64,000 bases of DNA from positions 35,095 through 99,094 of the forward strand of contig JAHEYN010000012.1 in NCBI GenBank assembly GCA_023251555.1, given 5' to 3'. The notes under the pieces are model-generated. The model searched no databases. It had not been told where the DNA came from and saw nothing but the letters and a program-made list of their open reading frames with translations. Shown here one piece after another: positions 28,346 through 38,236 of the stretch. A program made the position numbers and the translations under genes. How positions within the stretch are numbered: position 1 is the first letter of the stretch; each line of letters begins with the position of its first letter. This DNA comes from Bacteroidota bacterium (GTDB lineage: Bacteria > Bacteroidota > Bacteroidia > AKYH767-A > JAHEYN01).

Positions 28346-29338
28346 ATGCCAAAAGTTACCATTGACGGCCATTCCATAGAAGTTCCTGAAGGGACCACCA
28401 TTCTTCAGGCGGCAAGAATGATAGGGGGGGAGATCGTTCCTCCCGCCATGTGTTACTACTCTTCCCTCAAGGGCAGCGGGGGCTATTGCCGTACCTGTAT
28501 TGTCAGGGTGGCACAGGGCTCTGCAAAAGATCCGCGCCCCATGCCTAAGCCTGTGGCATCATGCCGTACTCCCGTTATGGATGGAATGGTCGTGGAAAAC
28601 ATTACCTCTCCCGAGGTGCTTGAAGCAAGGAAAGGCGTTGTGGAGTTCCTTCTTATCAATCACCCTCTTGATTGTCCTGTTTGTGACCAGGCGGGGGAGT
28701 GTGATTTACAGAACCTCTCTTTTGCCCACGGCACAGAGAAGACCAGGTACGAATTTCCCCGCCGCACCTTTGAGAAAAAGGATATCGGCAACTACATCAA
28801 GCTTCATATGACCCGATGCATCCTGTGTTACCGCTGTGTAAAAGTTGCCGATCAGATTACTGATGAAAGAGTGCACGGGGTAATGAACAGGGGTGATGTT
28901 GCCGAGATAAGTACCTATATAGAGAAGGCGGTGGAGAATGATTTTTCAGGCAATATGATAGATGTATGCCCGGTAGGAGCGCTCACCGACAGGACGTACC
29001 GTTTTAAAAGCAGGGTGTGGTTCCTGAATCCGATGGATGCACACAGAGACTGTAAGAAATGTTCAGGCAAAGCGGTTCTATGGATGCACGGGGAAGAAAT
29101 ATACAGGGTTACCGCCCGCAAAGATCAGAACGCTGAAGTGAAAGAGTTCATATGCAACGAGTGCCGTTACGATAAAAAGGATGTGAAACAGTGGGTTGTT
29201 GAAGGGCCGCGCCACATAGACAGGACTTCTGTAATCTCGGCCAATCATTACGAAGATTTGAACAGTCTTAAGCACGCTATCGGTGAGCAGCAGAAAAAAC
29301 TACAGGAAAAAATTACGCAGAAAACATCAGGCATATAA
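28346..29338 (+). CDS. nuoG: NADH-quinone oxidoreductase subunit G, short form
   Basis: 330 residues, whereas classical NuoG is about 700-900. The N-terminal 2Fe-2S ferredoxin domain (CYYSS...GGYCRTC...SC), the HPLDCPVCDQAGECDLQ segment of cluster N5, and the 4Fe-4S N4 ligands (CILCYRC...CP) are all present. The molybdopterin-like C-terminal domain is missing. What remains after residue 230 is a small Cys module with C236-x2-C239 and C270-x2-C273, reminiscent of the N7 site. The protein ends in a Lys/Gln-rich helix. No frame disruption is visible and nuoH starts 3 bp later, so the short form looks genuine. Confidence 0.92.
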   Translation: MPKVTIDGHSIEVPEGTTILQAARMIGGEIVPPAMCYYSSLKGSGGYCRTCIVRVAQGSAKDPRPMPKPVASCRTPVMDGMVVENITSPEVLEARKGVVEFLLINHPLDCPVCDQAGECDLQNLSFAHGTEKTRYEFPRRTFEKKDIGNYIKLHMTRCILCYRCVKVADQITDERVHGVMNRGDVAEISTYIEKAVENDFSGNMIDVCPVGALTDRTYRFKSRVWFLNPMDAHRDCKKCSGKAVLWMHGEEIYRVTARKDQNAEVKEFICNECRYDKKDVKQWVVEGPRHIDRTSVISANHYEDLNSLKHAIGEQQKKLQEKITQKTSGI

Positions 29339-29341
29339 CAG

Positions 29342-30379
29342 ATGGAACTTTCATACCTTATATATAAAGCAATTCTTGTGGCGTCGGTATTAGGTGTATC
29401 CCTTTTAGTGGCTATGTATTCCACTTATGCCGAGCGCAAAGTAGCTGCTTTCCTGCAGGACAGGATAGGGCCTAACCGGGCGGGCATCTTCGGGATACTG
29501 CAGCCCCTCGCTGATGGAATAAAAATGTTCATGAAAGAGGAAATCATTCCTGATGTTTCCAATAAAGTGCTTTTTATTCTCGGGCCTTCGCTTGCAATGA
29601 TTACGGCATGTATGACCAGTGCCGTGATACCATGGGCAACAGATATAGCGGTGAACGGGAAGAACTATGCCCTGCAGGTGACCGATGTGAACATTGGTAT
29701 TCTTTATGTTTTCGGCGTTGTGTCAATAGGGGTTTACGGTGTCATGATAGGCGGATGGGCATCCAACAACAAGTATTCTCTTCTTGGTGCCATACGCGCA
29801 TCATCCCAGATGATCAGCTATGAAATTGCCATGGGGCTTGCCGTGATTTCCGTTGTCATGATGACCGGCACGCTCAGCCTGAGGGAGATCGTGACGCAGC
29901 AGCATGGCTTTCACTGGAATGTGTTTTACCAGCCCCTTGCTTTTGTTGTTTTTATTGTTTGTGCTTTTGCCGAATGCAACCGCACTCCCTTTGATTTGCC
30001 GGAATGTGAGACTGAACTTGTAGGCGGCTACCATACCGAGTACAGCAGCATGAAACTTGGCTTTTACCTGTTTGCCGAATATGTTAATATGTTTATTTCT
30101 TCAGCAATTATTTCTTCAGTTTTCTTCGGCGGATATAATTTCCCATACATGCATGAACTGAACCTGTCGCAGAATATGCTGGCAGCGGTGGGTTGCCTTG
30201 TCTTTTTCGCGAAGATCAGCTTCTTCATTTTCTTTTTCATGTGGATCCGCTGGACACTGCCCCGCTTCCGTTATGACCAGCTTATGAATCTCGGATGGAA
30301 AATCCTGCTACCGCTGGCTTTGATAAATATATTTATCACGGGGATCATCATGGCAATAAACAATAACTTTGCATTTTAA
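29342..30379 (+). CDS. nuoH: NADH-quinone oxidoreductase subunit H
   Basis: 345 residues, about eight transmembrane helices; the membrane subunit that links the quinone site to the proton pumps. Recognisable by ERKVAAFLQDRIGPNRAG near residue 30, the ADGIKMFMKEE stretch, ASSQMISYEIAMGL, and the acidic loop FAECNRTPFDLPECETELVGGYHTEYSS. Full length. Confidence 0.96.
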   Translation: MELSYLIYKAILVASVLGVSLLVAMYSTYAERKVAAFLQDRIGPNRAGIFGILQPLADGIKMFMKEEIIPDVSNKVLFILGPSLAMITACMTSAVIPWATDIAVNGKNYALQVTDVNIGILYVFGVVSIGVYGVMIGGWASNNKYSLLGAIRASSQMISYEIAMGLAVISVVMMTGTLSLREIVTQQHGFHWNVFYQPLAFVVFIVCAFAECNRTPFDLPECETELVGGYHTEYSSMKLGFYLFAEYVNMFISSAIISSVFFGGYNFPYMHELNLSQNMLAAVGCLVFFAKISFFIFFFMWIRWTLPRFRYDQLMNLGWKILLPLALINIFITGIIMAINNNFAF

Positions 30380-30388
30380 ACAGCACTC

Positions 30389-30970
30389 ATGCAATCCTTA
30401 ACGGGCCGGTCCAGAATAGTGGTTAATAAAAAGATGAACTTCATGGAGAAGCTTTATCTTCCTGCGGTGATGGGCGGCCTGATGATTACCATAAGGCATC
30501 TTTTCAGGAGGAAAGTAACAGTCAGCTATCCTGAGCAGACACGCCCGTTCAGCCCTGTATACAGGGGTATGCATGTGCTTAAGAGGGACGAAAACGGTGC
30601 TGAGCGCTGTACGGCATGCGGGTTGTGTGCAGTGGCATGCCCTGCGGAAGCCATCACTATGGAGGCTGCGGAGAGAAAGAAGGGAGAAGAACGCCTCTAC
30701 CGGGAAGAAAAGTATGCGAAGGTGTATGAGATAAATATGCTTCGCTGCATCTTCTGCGGCCTGTGCGAAGAGGCATGCCCCAAAGAGTCAATATTTCTTA
30801 CAAACAGAATTACTCCTGCAGATTACAAGAGGGAAAATTTTGTGTATGGAAAGGACAGGCTCGTGGAGCCTTTTGATCCATCAAAGCGGGTTGATGTTTC
30901 AGAGAGGCAGACAACGCAGGTCAAAGAATTTAAAAAACATAAAGAATATACGCACAACAGGTTATTCTGA
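30389..30970 (+). CDS. nuoI: NADH-quinone oxidoreductase subunit I
   Basis: 193 residues with two 4Fe-4S ferredoxin motifs, CTACGLCAVACP and CIFCGLCEEACP, that carry clusters N6a and N6b. An N-terminal amphipathic region precedes them. The C-terminal ~45 residues are charged, as in many Bacteroidota NuoI. Confidence 0.95.
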   Translation: MQSLTGRSRIVVNKKMNFMEKLYLPAVMGGLMITIRHLFRRKVTVSYPEQTRPFSPVYRGMHVLKRDENGAERCTACGLCAVACPAEAITMEAAERKKGEERLYREEKYAKVYEINMLRCIFCGLCEEACPKESIFLTNRITPADYKRENFVYGKDRLVEPFDPSKRVDVSERQTTQVKEFKKHKEYTHNRLF

Positions 30971-30971
30971 T

Positions 30972-31469
30972 ATGATACATTACTTGTTTTACTTCCTGTC
31001 ATTCCTTGCCATATTTTCTGCACTTATGGTGGTGCTTGTGAAGAACCCCGTTCACAGCGTCCTCTATCTAATTGTTACCCTGTTTTCCATAGCCGGACAC
31101 TATGTTCTTCTCAATGCCCAGTTCCTCGCTGCAGTGCATGTGATTGTTTATGCCGGGGCTATCATGGTGCTTTTTCTTTTTGTGCTGATGCTCCTGAACC
31201 TTAACGTTGAAACGGAATCCCATAAAAGTTCATGGCTTAAATTCATGGCGGTATTGTCCGGGGGGCTGTTCCTGCTGGTACTTACTGCTTCTGTGAAGGG
31301 ATCTGAAAAAATACATGGGGTTATTTCAGGGGGATCTGAGACAGGTATGATTAAAACACTTGGGAATACGCTCTTCGGCGAGTTTATGCTTCCGTTTGAA
31401 ATATCTTCCCTGCTCTTCCTGATTGCCATGGTGGGAGCGGTGATGCTTGGAAAAAAAGAAACACAATAA
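30972..31469 (+). CDS. nuoJ: NADH-quinone oxidoreductase subunit J
   Basis: 165 residues from ATG 30972, one base after the nuoI stop. The frame is open further upstream (to 30840), but that part overlaps nuoI and lacks NuoJ-like sequence. About five transmembrane helices are predicted, with the conserved [19 protein letters not shown] segment in helix 3 that carries the pi-bulge region of complex I. Confidence 0.93.
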   Translation: MIHYLFYFLSFLAIFSALMVVLVKNPVHSVLYLIVTLFSIAGHYVLLNAQFLAAVHVIVYAGAIMVLFLFVLMLLNLNVETESHKSSWLKFMAVLSGGLFLLVLTASVKGSEKIHGVISGGSETGMIKTLGNTLFGEFMLPFEISSLLFLIAMVGAVMLGKKETQ

Positions 31470-31474
31470 CCCGG

Positions 31475-31789
31475 ATGGATAACTTTCAAATACCTGTGAG
31501 CTATTACCTTGTGCTGAGTGTGTTGCTCTTTTCCATCGGGGTGATGGGAGTGCTTTTCCGCAGGAACGCAATTGTCATTTTTATGTGCATTGAGCTGATG
31601 CTGAATGCCGTAAATCTTTTGCTTGCCGCGTTTTCTGTGCTTCACGGGGATACCGGCGGGCAGGTTTTTGTATTTTTTATTATGGCTGTGGCTGCGGCAG
31701 AGGTAGCTGTGGGTCTTGCAATACTGATTATGATATACCGGAATGTAAAGAGTACCGATATCAATATTCTCAATAAACTTAAATGGTGA
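31475..31789 (+). CDS. nuoK: NADH-quinone oxidoreductase subunit K
   Basis: 104 residues, three transmembrane helices. The two conserved membrane glutamates of the proton path are visible in [12 protein letters not shown] and [11 protein letters not shown]. It resembles MrpC antiporter subunits. It starts 5 bp after nuoJ. Confidence 0.95.
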   Translation: MDNFQIPVSYYLVLSVLLFSIGVMGVLFRRNAIVIFMCIELMLNAVNLLLAAFSVLHGDTGGQVFVFFIMAVAAAEVAVGLAILIMIYRNVKSTDINILNKLKW

Positions 31790-31796
31790 CGGAGAT

Positions 31797-33704
31797 ATGA
31801 TGAAGCTTGCCGTTTGTCTTTTGCCTTTGTTTCCGCTGCTTGGATTTCTTCTTAACGGTTTGGCAGGCAGGAAATTTTCAAAAAATATTGCTGCCCTTAC
31901 AGGCTGCCTTCCGGTGCTTGCTTCTTTTGTTATTTCGCTATGCCTTTTTATACAACTTCTTAAGGGCGAGATCACTGTCATTACAGTTGATTGTTTTGAC
32001 TGGCTCCAGGCCGGGGGATTGTCCGTTCCGTTTTCATTCTTAATAGATCCGCTCTCATCTGTAATGCTGCTGGTTGTGACCGGCGTGGGATTTCTTATTC
32101 ATGTGTATTCTGCAGGGTATATGCATGATGACGAAGCCTTTGCACGGTTTTTCGCCTATATGAACCTGTTCATCATGTTCATGCTGCTCCTTGTTCTCGG
32201 GAACAATTATGCAGTTATGTTTTGCGGCTGGGAAGGGGTAGGGCTTTGTTCTTACCTCCTGATAGGCTTCTGGTTTAAAAACACAGCATACAACAATGCT
32301 GCGAAAAAGGCATTCATCATGAACAGGATCGGAGACCTCGGCTTCTTACTCGGAATGTTTCTGATATATAATACTTTTGGCAGCCTCTCATACAAAGAGG
32401 TATTTGAAGGGGCAGGGAGATTTACTTCAGGTACTCCTGAAATCACAGCCATTGCCCTCCTGCTGTTTGTGGGTGCTATAGGGAAGAGCGCCCAGATTCC
32501 TTTATATACATGGCTTCCTGATGCTATGGCAGGCCCTACTCCGGTGTCGGCGCTTATACATGCAGCCACGATGGTAACTGCCGGCGTGTATATGATAGCC
32601 CGTTCCAATATACTGTATGCACTTTCTCCTGCCGCTATGGGCGTGGTGGCCGCAGTGGGAGCAGCCACTGCTGTTTTTGCCGCTACTATCGGTCTGGTAC
32701 AAAATGATATTAAAAAAGTACTTGCTTATTCTACTGTAAGCCAGCTGGGATATATGTTTGTTGCGATGGGTGTGGGTGCCTTCACAGGCGGTATTTTTCA
32801 TCTTGTAACACATGCTTTCTTCAAGGCACTTCTCTTCCTTGGTGCAGGAAGCGTGATTCATGCCATGGGTGGAGAGCAGGACATAAGGAAGATGGGGGGA
32901 TTGAGAAAACATCTTCCTGTAACCTTTTATACATTCCTTATAGCGGCTATTGCTATTTCCGGCATCCCTCCCTTTGCAGGTTTCTTTTCCAAGGATGAAA
33001 TACTTGGTTATGCTTTTGCCGGGAACAGGCTGGTGTGGCTGCTTGGTATCCTTGGTTCCGTACTAACGGCATTTTATATGTTCAGGCTTTTTTATCTTAC
33101 TTTTTCCGGTAAGTTCAGGGGAACGGAGACACAGCTGTCTCATCTTCATGAGTCGCCGAAGATCATGACAGTTCCGCTGGTGATACTCGCATTGCTTTCT
33201 GCCGCGGGAGGGTTTATCGGGATGCCTGCTGTTTTCGGGGGTACACATTTTCTTGCAAATTTTCTTTCTCCTGTTTTTGCAGAAGGGGCTCAGCGTTTGA
33301 GCTTACCTGAGCTTTCCCATGGCATGGAGCTGGTGCTGATGGCGGTTGCAGTGTTTATCGCGGCGGCCGCAATTTTGTACGCAAGAAATGTTTACGTTTT
33401 AAAGCAGGGTGTGCCTGCGGGTGAGCAGGATGAACTACCTGTTCTTCACCGGCTGGTATACAGGAAATACTATGTTGATGAACTTTATGATAAAATAATT
33501 GTAAAGCCTCTCATGGCTTTATCCGGTGTGTTTTATTCCTTTCTCGACATTCGTGTCATTGACGGCTTGGTAAATTTTTCCGGCAGCCTTGTCCTGAAAA
33601 CCTCTTCTGTCCTCAGAAAAACACAGGCAGGTACCATAGGTTTCTATGTTTTCGCAATGGTGATCGGGGTAATCCTTGTTTTACTTTATAACATCATGAT
33701 GTGA
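31797..33704 (+). CDS. nuoL: NADH-quinone oxidoreductase subunit L
   Basis: 635 residues, the distal proton-pumping subunit with the long lateral helix. Conserved antiporter-like motifs include WEGVGLCSYLLIGFW, GKSAQIPLYTWLPDAMAGPTPVSALIHAATMVTAGVY (with the key Lys and His residues) and HAFFKALLFLGAGSVIHA. The last ~130 residues contain the amphipathic helix HL and a final membrane anchor. Two start ATGs are adjacent (31797 and 31800). Confidence 0.95.
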   Translation: MMKLAVCLLPLFPLLGFLLNGLAGRKFSKNIAALTGCLPVLASFVISLCLFIQLLKGEITVITVDCFDWLQAGGLSVPFSFLIDPLSSVMLLVVTGVGFLIHVYSAGYMHDDEAFARFFAYMNLFIMFMLLLVLGNNYAVMFCGWEGVGLCSYLLIGFWFKNTAYNNAAKKAFIMNRIGDLGFLLGMFLIYNTFGSLSYKEVFEGAGRFTSGTPEITAIALLLFVGAIGKSAQIPLYTWLPDAMAGPTPVSALIHAATMVTAGVYMIARSNILYALSPAAMGVVAAVGAATAVFAATIGLVQNDIKKVLAYSTVSQLGYMFVAMGVGAFTGGIFHLVTHAFFKALLFLGAGSVIHAMGGEQDIRKMGGLRKHLPVTFYTFLIAAIAISGIPPFAGFFSKDEILGYAFAGNRLVWLLGILGSVLTAFYMFRLFYLTFSGKFRGTETQLSHLHESPKIMTVPLVILALLSAAGGFIGMPAVFGGTHFLANFLSPVFAEGAQRLSLPELSHGMELVLMAVAVFIAAAAILYARNVYVLKQGVPAGEQDELPVLHRLVYRKYYVDELYDKIIVKPLMALSGVFYSFLDIRVIDGLVNFSGSLVLKTSSVLRKTQAGTIGFYVFAMVIGVILVLLYNIMM

Positions 33705-35161
33705 GTATGATTACTACGCTCCTGATATTTTTTCCGCTGCTTGCAGGCGCTGTTCTCCTCGCGATGAGGAGGGGGAAAGCCGCATTCGGTCTGTCACTGG
33801 CAGCTGCTGCCGGGGAGTTGGTGCTTTCACTGTATGCCCTGTCGGGTTTCCGTTCCAATGCCGAGAGGCAGTTTGAGGTAAACGTTTCATGGATTAAATC
33901 AATGGGCATATCCTTCCATGCGGGAATGGATGGCATAAGCCTTCTCCTGGTGCTGCTCACTACGTTTTTGTCGGTGATAATCATTATGACATCGTATCGC
34001 CGCACATTTAATAAACCTGCTTTGTTCTATGCCCTTATTATGTTCATGGAAGGTGGCCTGGTTGGTGTTTTCACCGCTGCCGACGGTTTTCTCTTCTATG
34101 TGTTCTGGGAGCTGGCATTGATTCCCGTTTATTTCATCTGCCTGATGTGGGGAGGAGAAGGCAGGGAAAGAATAACGCTGAAGTTTTTCATTTACACGCT
34201 TGCCGGCAGCCTGCTGCTGCTGCTGGGACTTTTATACCTGTACCTTAAAACGCCTGTTCCTCACAGCTTTGATATCACGGCCTTGTACGAGGTGCCCCTG
34301 ACTTCTTCCGAACAGGTATGGATATTCTGGGCGATGTTCATTGCATTTGCCATAAAGATGCCTGTATTTCCTTTTCATACCTGGCAGCCTGACACATACA
34401 CTGCTGCGCCTGCGCAGGGCACCATGCTGCTTTCGGGTATCATGCTGAAGATGGGTGTTTACGGGCTCATCAGGTGGCTGATCCCTGTTGTCCCTGCCGG
34501 CATACAGGAATGGGGGTACACGGCTCTCCTGCTGTCGGTTACCGGAATTGTTTATGCTTCTGCCATTGCAATTGTGCAGCGGGATTTCAAACGGCTCATT
34601 GCATATTCTTCCATTGCGCATGTAGGGTTGATTTCTGCAGGGGTATTTTCACTGAACCTCCAGGGTTTACAGGGTGCCGTGGTTCAGATGCTGAGTCATG
34701 GTGTTAATGTGGTGGGCCTGTTTTTTGTTGCAGATATTCTTCTTCTGAGAACCGGGACAAATGATATTTCAGGTATGGGAGGGATAAGAAACAGGGCTCC
34801 CTGGTTTGCCACGGTGTTTATGATAATCCTGCTCGGTGCCGTGGCGCTTCCTCTTACCAATGGCTTTGTAGGGGAATTCCTTTTACTGGGAGCCATATAC
34901 CAGCGCCATGCATGGATGACGGCTGCAGCGGGGTTATCCGTTATACTTGGTGCCGTATATATGCTGAACAGCTACCAGAAAATAATGCTGGGGGAAAACA
35001 ATACAAAGGCAGCTGGTTTCAGGGATCTTGATCTTCATGAAAAAATCATATTCATTCCAGTTGTGGCGATGGTTATAGGGATGGGCGTTTACCCTGCTCC
35101 CATTCTCCGGATTGCAGAACCCGCACTGAAGGCTATCCTTGTACATGCAGGCCTGGCATAA
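33701..35161 (+). CDS. nuoM: NADH-quinone oxidoreductase subunit M
   Basis: 486 residues, about 14 transmembrane helices, an antiporter-like proton pump. Diagnostic segments include FYVFWELALIPVYFICLMWGG with its Glu, KMPVFPFHTWQPDTYTAAPAQGTMLLSGIMLKMG, and IAYSSIAHVGL. It overlaps the end of nuoL by 4 bp. Confidence 0.95.
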   Translation: MSMITTLLIFFPLLAGAVLLAMRRGKAAFGLSLAAAAGELVLSLYALSGFRSNAERQFEVNVSWIKSMGISFHAGMDGISLLLVLLTTFLSVIIIMTSYRRTFNKPALFYALIMFMEGGLVGVFTAADGFLFYVFWELALIPVYFICLMWGGEGRERITLKFFIYTLAGSLLLLLGLLYLYLKTPVPHSFDITALYEVPLTSSEQVWIFWAMFIAFAIKMPVFPFHTWQPDTYTAAPAQGTMLLSGIMLKMGVYGLIRWLIPVVPAGIQEWGYTALLLSVTGIVYASAIAIVQRDFKRLIAYSSIAHVGLISAGVFSLNLQGLQGAVVQMLSHGVNVVGLFFVADILLLRTGTNDISGMGGIRNRAPWFATVFMIILLGAVALPLTNGFVGEFLLLGAIYQRHAWMTAAAGLSVILGAVYMLNSYQKIMLGENNTKAAGFRDLDLHEKIIFIPVVAMVIGMGVYPAPILRIAEPALKAILVHAGLA

Positions 35162-35177
35162 AAAATGAGAAAATAGA

Positions 35178-36557
35178 ATGGAACCGATCATAATTGTATC
35201 GCTGCTTGGAGTAACAGCCCTTTTATCCGAAATGTTCGGATTCAAAAAGGTCCTGCTGCCTCTGCTCATTCTGGGAATGGCCGCTGCCCTGTGTTTTAAC
35301 CAGTCTCACTGGGGTGTTAACACATCGTATTACCACGATATGCTTCTTGTAAATAACTATTCGGTGGCTTTTTCTTCCCTGCTCATTGTTGTTGCGGGTA
35401 TATGGCTTGTTTTTTCGGGACCGTATTTTACGGAAATTGCATTTCGTGCCGACCGTGCGGCCATTATCATGTTTTCGCTTACCGGCGCCCTGGTAATGAT
35501 ATCTTTTTCAAACCTTGTGATGCTCTTCCTCGGTATAGAGATACTTTCCATTTCAATGTATATTCTTGCCGGCAGCAATAAGAAAGATCCTGCTTCCAAT
35601 GAAGCAGCCCTGAAATATCTCCTGATGGGAGCCTTTGCCACAGCCTTCCTTTTATTCGGGATCACTCTTGTGTACGGAGTTACCGGCACTTTCTCACTTG
35701 CCGGGATTGCAGACCATGTCATGAGCGGGCGGCAGCAATTGCCCGCACTGATGCATACAGGGATACTTCTGATGATGGTTGGCATGGCATTTAAAGTTGC
35801 GGCGGTGCCTTTTCATTTCTGGGCACCTGATGTGTACGAGGGAGCGCCCAACGAGGTAACTTCTTTCATGATGACAATTGTAAAAACGGCTGCGATGGGT
35901 GCTTTCTTCAGGCTCTTCAGCACTTGTTTTGCGGCTGCGGGTGGCACATGGCCGCTTATACTTTCAGTTATTTCCGCGCTTACCATACTTACCGGGAATA
36001 TCATTGCCCTGTACCAGCAGAATGTCAAGCGTATGCTGGCGTATTCAAGCATTGCGCATGCGGGTTATCTGCTGATGGCTGTTGTTGCAATGAACCAGCA
36101 CTCTGCAGGAGCCCTGCTTTTTTACCTTGCTGCATACGCTGCAGCTACGCTCCCTGCCTTTGCCGTACTTTCTGCTTTGGCTGCGAACGGAGAAGGAACA
36201 GGCACAGAGGCCTTCCGGGGGCTTGCAAAGCGTAATCCGCTCTACGCATTTGCCATGGCGGTTTCATTGTTGTCGCTCGCCGGGATTCCGCCTGCAGCGG
36301 GTTTCTTTGCGAAATATTATCTTTTTGTTGCCGCTTTTCAGAGCCATTATATATGGCTTGCCATTACCGGGGTTGCCGGTTCTCTCGCCGGGGTGTATTA
36401 CTACTTCAGGATTATAACAGCGATGTATATTTCCCGTGGAAGCCGTGATGAAACGCCTATCCATGCTTCACTTCCTGTCCGTGTTATGCTTCTTATCGTT
36501 ATTGCGGCCACTGTGATTCTCGGGATATTTCCGGGGCTTTTGGCGGATTATTTCTGA
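35178..36557 (+). CDS. nuoN: NADH-quinone oxidoreductase subunit N
   Basis: 459 residues, the third antiporter-like subunit and last gene of the operon. Motifs: FLGIEILSISMYILAG, the KVAAVPFHFWAPDVYEGAPNEVTSFM segment, and MLAYSSIAHAGYLLMA. It converges with the helical-repeat gene at 36590; the 32-bp gap between them shows no terminator hairpin. Confidence 0.95.
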   Translation: MEPIIIVSLLGVTALLSEMFGFKKVLLPLLILGMAAALCFNQSHWGVNTSYYHDMLLVNNYSVAFSSLLIVVAGIWLVFSGPYFTEIAFRADRAAIIMFSLTGALVMISFSNLVMLFLGIEILSISMYILAGSNKKDPASNEAALKYLLMGAFATAFLLFGITLVYGVTGTFSLAGIADHVMSGRQQLPALMHTGILLMMVGMAFKVAAVPFHFWAPDVYEGAPNEVTSFMMTIVKTAAMGAFFRLFSTCFAAAGGTWPLILSVISALTILTGNIIALYQQNVKRMLAYSSIAHAGYLLMAVVAMNQHSAGALLFYLAAYAAATLPAFAVLSALAANGEGTGTEAFRGLAKRNPLYAFAMAVSLLSLAGIPPAAGFFAKYYLFVAAFQSHYIWLAITGVAGSLAGVYYYFRIITAMYISRGSRDETPIHASLPVRVMLLIVIAATVILGIFPGLLADYF

Positions 36558-36589
36558 GCCTTTCCCGCAACGATACCCTTGTCAAACCT

Positions 36590-38137
36590 TCAGGACTGAC
36601 CTAAATTCCACCCGGATTTTGTTTTAATAATTTCAGCAAAAGATTTGTTTTCTGTCTTGCTCTCAAGCCAGGAAATAATGTCAAAATATTCCAGGGCTCT
36701 TTTTTCATATGGATCTTTTGTAACCAGCAGGAGTTTTTTCTTCAGATCGGAGAAGGCTTTAATCTGTTCATTTCCGCCTTTTATTTTCGGCACCTTAACA
36801 CGGATAAAGTCAAGAAGATCCTCCACTATCTTATATAATATCTTCTTTTTATACAGGAACCTGTGGGTGGACTTTACCAAATGAATAAGATTTCTTTCAC
36901 CCATTTCAAAGAGTGTGATGGCTGCCATAATCATTGAAAACCCGTAAAGATCACCGTTTGTTTCTTTGGTGGCAGTATTGTTGAGGATGCGGTTGAGCCA
37001 TGACAGGCATTTTGAATAATCTTCCGAGCCAAAATAAATGTGTGCGATATCAAAATAAAAGTTAACACGGTATGATCCGGAGATCTTTTCACCGAAGATG
37101 TTCAGTCCGTGCGATATTTCACTGATAAGATGAATGCCTTTCCGGTATTCACCGGTATTGATGTACAGCTCAAGTTCTCTCATGTAAGAGGTCCGGAATG
37201 CCTGTAGTTTCATTTTTTCCGAATCCGCAGGTACATTACGGATCTTTTTTATGACGCTGAGGCATTCTGTATATTTCTTCTGCATAAAGCATGCATGGTA
37301 ATAATTTGATAAAACGATAAAGTAGCTGGCATTGCGTTCATGAAGTTTCCCGGGATTATTTTCAATAAGATCCACTTGCATCTTATAATATTTCAGGCTT
37401 TGTGGAAAATTTCCTGAGGCATAGTGAAACAGCCCGTTGGCGTAATACATGTCAAACTTTGAGTTAAGGGACAGGGTGGCTTGGTGTTTTTTTATTCCTG
37501 CCCGGGCCGCTATTTTGCTATAAGCAATTTTTTCTTTCCTGTTTCTTGCAACCTTGTGTTTTTCGTAGTGGCTGAGAACCATGTGCTTGGCTTCACTGCT
37601 GCGGCGGGCATCCTGCAGGACAGAGAATACTTTTTTTTCTTCTTCAAGAACATCTTCCACCTGTTTTTTCATTTTTTTCTTTGTGAGGTCTGAATGGATA
37701 AGTGTTTTCTCCCAGTCTAAAATCTCAAGCAGGACGAGGTGTTTTTCATGACTGCAGGCAAGCTGCCTGGCCTTTGACAGTATTTTCCTGCATTGCCCGT
37801 ACACTCCTTTTTTATAGAGCAGGGAGACCTGGAACAGCAACCTGTTCAGCGCCGGAACTGTGCCTTTTCCCGCATGAGCGGATTCCATTGCGTTAAGGAT
37901 CATGTTAAAAAGATAATTTTTAAGGCCTGCCAGCCTTTGTCTTCCTGTCAGATTTAATTTCCTGATAATCTTTTCTTCTCTGAATTCCTTTTGCCGCTCT
38001 ATGATGTCAAACAATTTAATGTAGATAATGTTTTTTTTATAGAATCTCTTTGAAGCGTAAATTTTAAAATAAGCCTTTTCATGCTTATTTAAAGAATGTA
38101 TAAGGGTGAAAACCTCTTCTGACGATGATTTTGGCAT
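36590..38137 (-). CDS. Helical-repeat protein of unknown function (paralogue of 60786-62357)
   Basis: 515 residues, no signal peptide and no membrane segment, so probably cytoplasmic. Rich in Lys, Tyr and Leu with TPR-like helix pairs (for example YSKCLSWLNRILNN and YRKGIHLISEISHG). The N terminus has the pattern LIHSLNKHEKAYFKIYASKR, and the C terminus ends with ALEYFDIISWLESKTENKSFAEII. Both patterns, and most of the length between, recur in the protein at 60786-62357. Similar N termini occur in uncharacterised Bacteroidota proteins; no function is known to me. It is transcribed divergently from a T9SS-sorted protein gene 131 bp away, exactly as its paralogue is. Confidence 0.85.
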   Translation of the reverse strand: MPKSSSEEVFTLIHSLNKHEKAYFKIYASKRFYKKNIIYIKLFDIIERQKEFREEKIIRKLNLTGRQRLAGLKNYLFNMILNAMESAHAGKGTVPALNRLLFQVSLLYKKGVYGQCRKILSKARQLACSHEKHLVLLEILDWEKTLIHSDLTKKKMKKQVEDVLEEEKKVFSVLQDARRSSEAKHMVLSHYEKHKVARNRKEKIAYSKIAARAGIKKHQATLSLNSKFDMYYANGLFHYASGNFPQSLKYYKMQVDLIENNPGKLHERNASYFIVLSNYYHACFMQKKYTECLSVIKKIRNVPADSEKMKLQAFRTSYMRELELYINTGEYRKGIHLISEISHGLNIFGEKISGSYRVNFYFDIAHIYFGSEDYSKCLSWLNRILNNTATKETNGDLYGFSMIMAAITLFEMGERNLIHLVKSTHRFLYKKKILYKIVEDLLDFIRVKVPKIKGGNEQIKAFSDLKKKLLLVTKDPYEKRALEYFDIISWLESKTENKSFAEIIKTKSGWNLGQS

Positions 38138-38157
38138 TTTAATATGGTTTTGAGATT

Positions 38158-38165
38158 CAAAAGTA
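38158..38165 (-). promoter_or_regulatory. -7 element of the helical-repeat gene
   Basis: TACTTTTG on the minus strand, a TAnnTTTG match 20 bp before the ATG at 38137. It overlaps the first copy of the direct repeat AGTATAATAAA (38162-38172; second copy 38191-38201). Confidence 0.5.
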
Positions 38166-38236
38166 TAATAAAAAAACAGACGTTGGGATTAGTATAATAA
38201 ATGAAAAAAATGTTACCATACCTTCAAAGTGGTTTA

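Noticed and set aside
27318..28352. 344-codon minus-strand frame across nuoF
   Set aside because: Complementary shadow of nuoF, whose NADH, FMN and cluster motifs are unmistakable; the antisense translation has no family features.
30840..30971. Extended N terminus for nuoJ
   Set aside because: It overlaps nuoI in another frame and lacks NuoJ-like sequence; the ATG at 30972 directly after the nuoI stop fits the family length.
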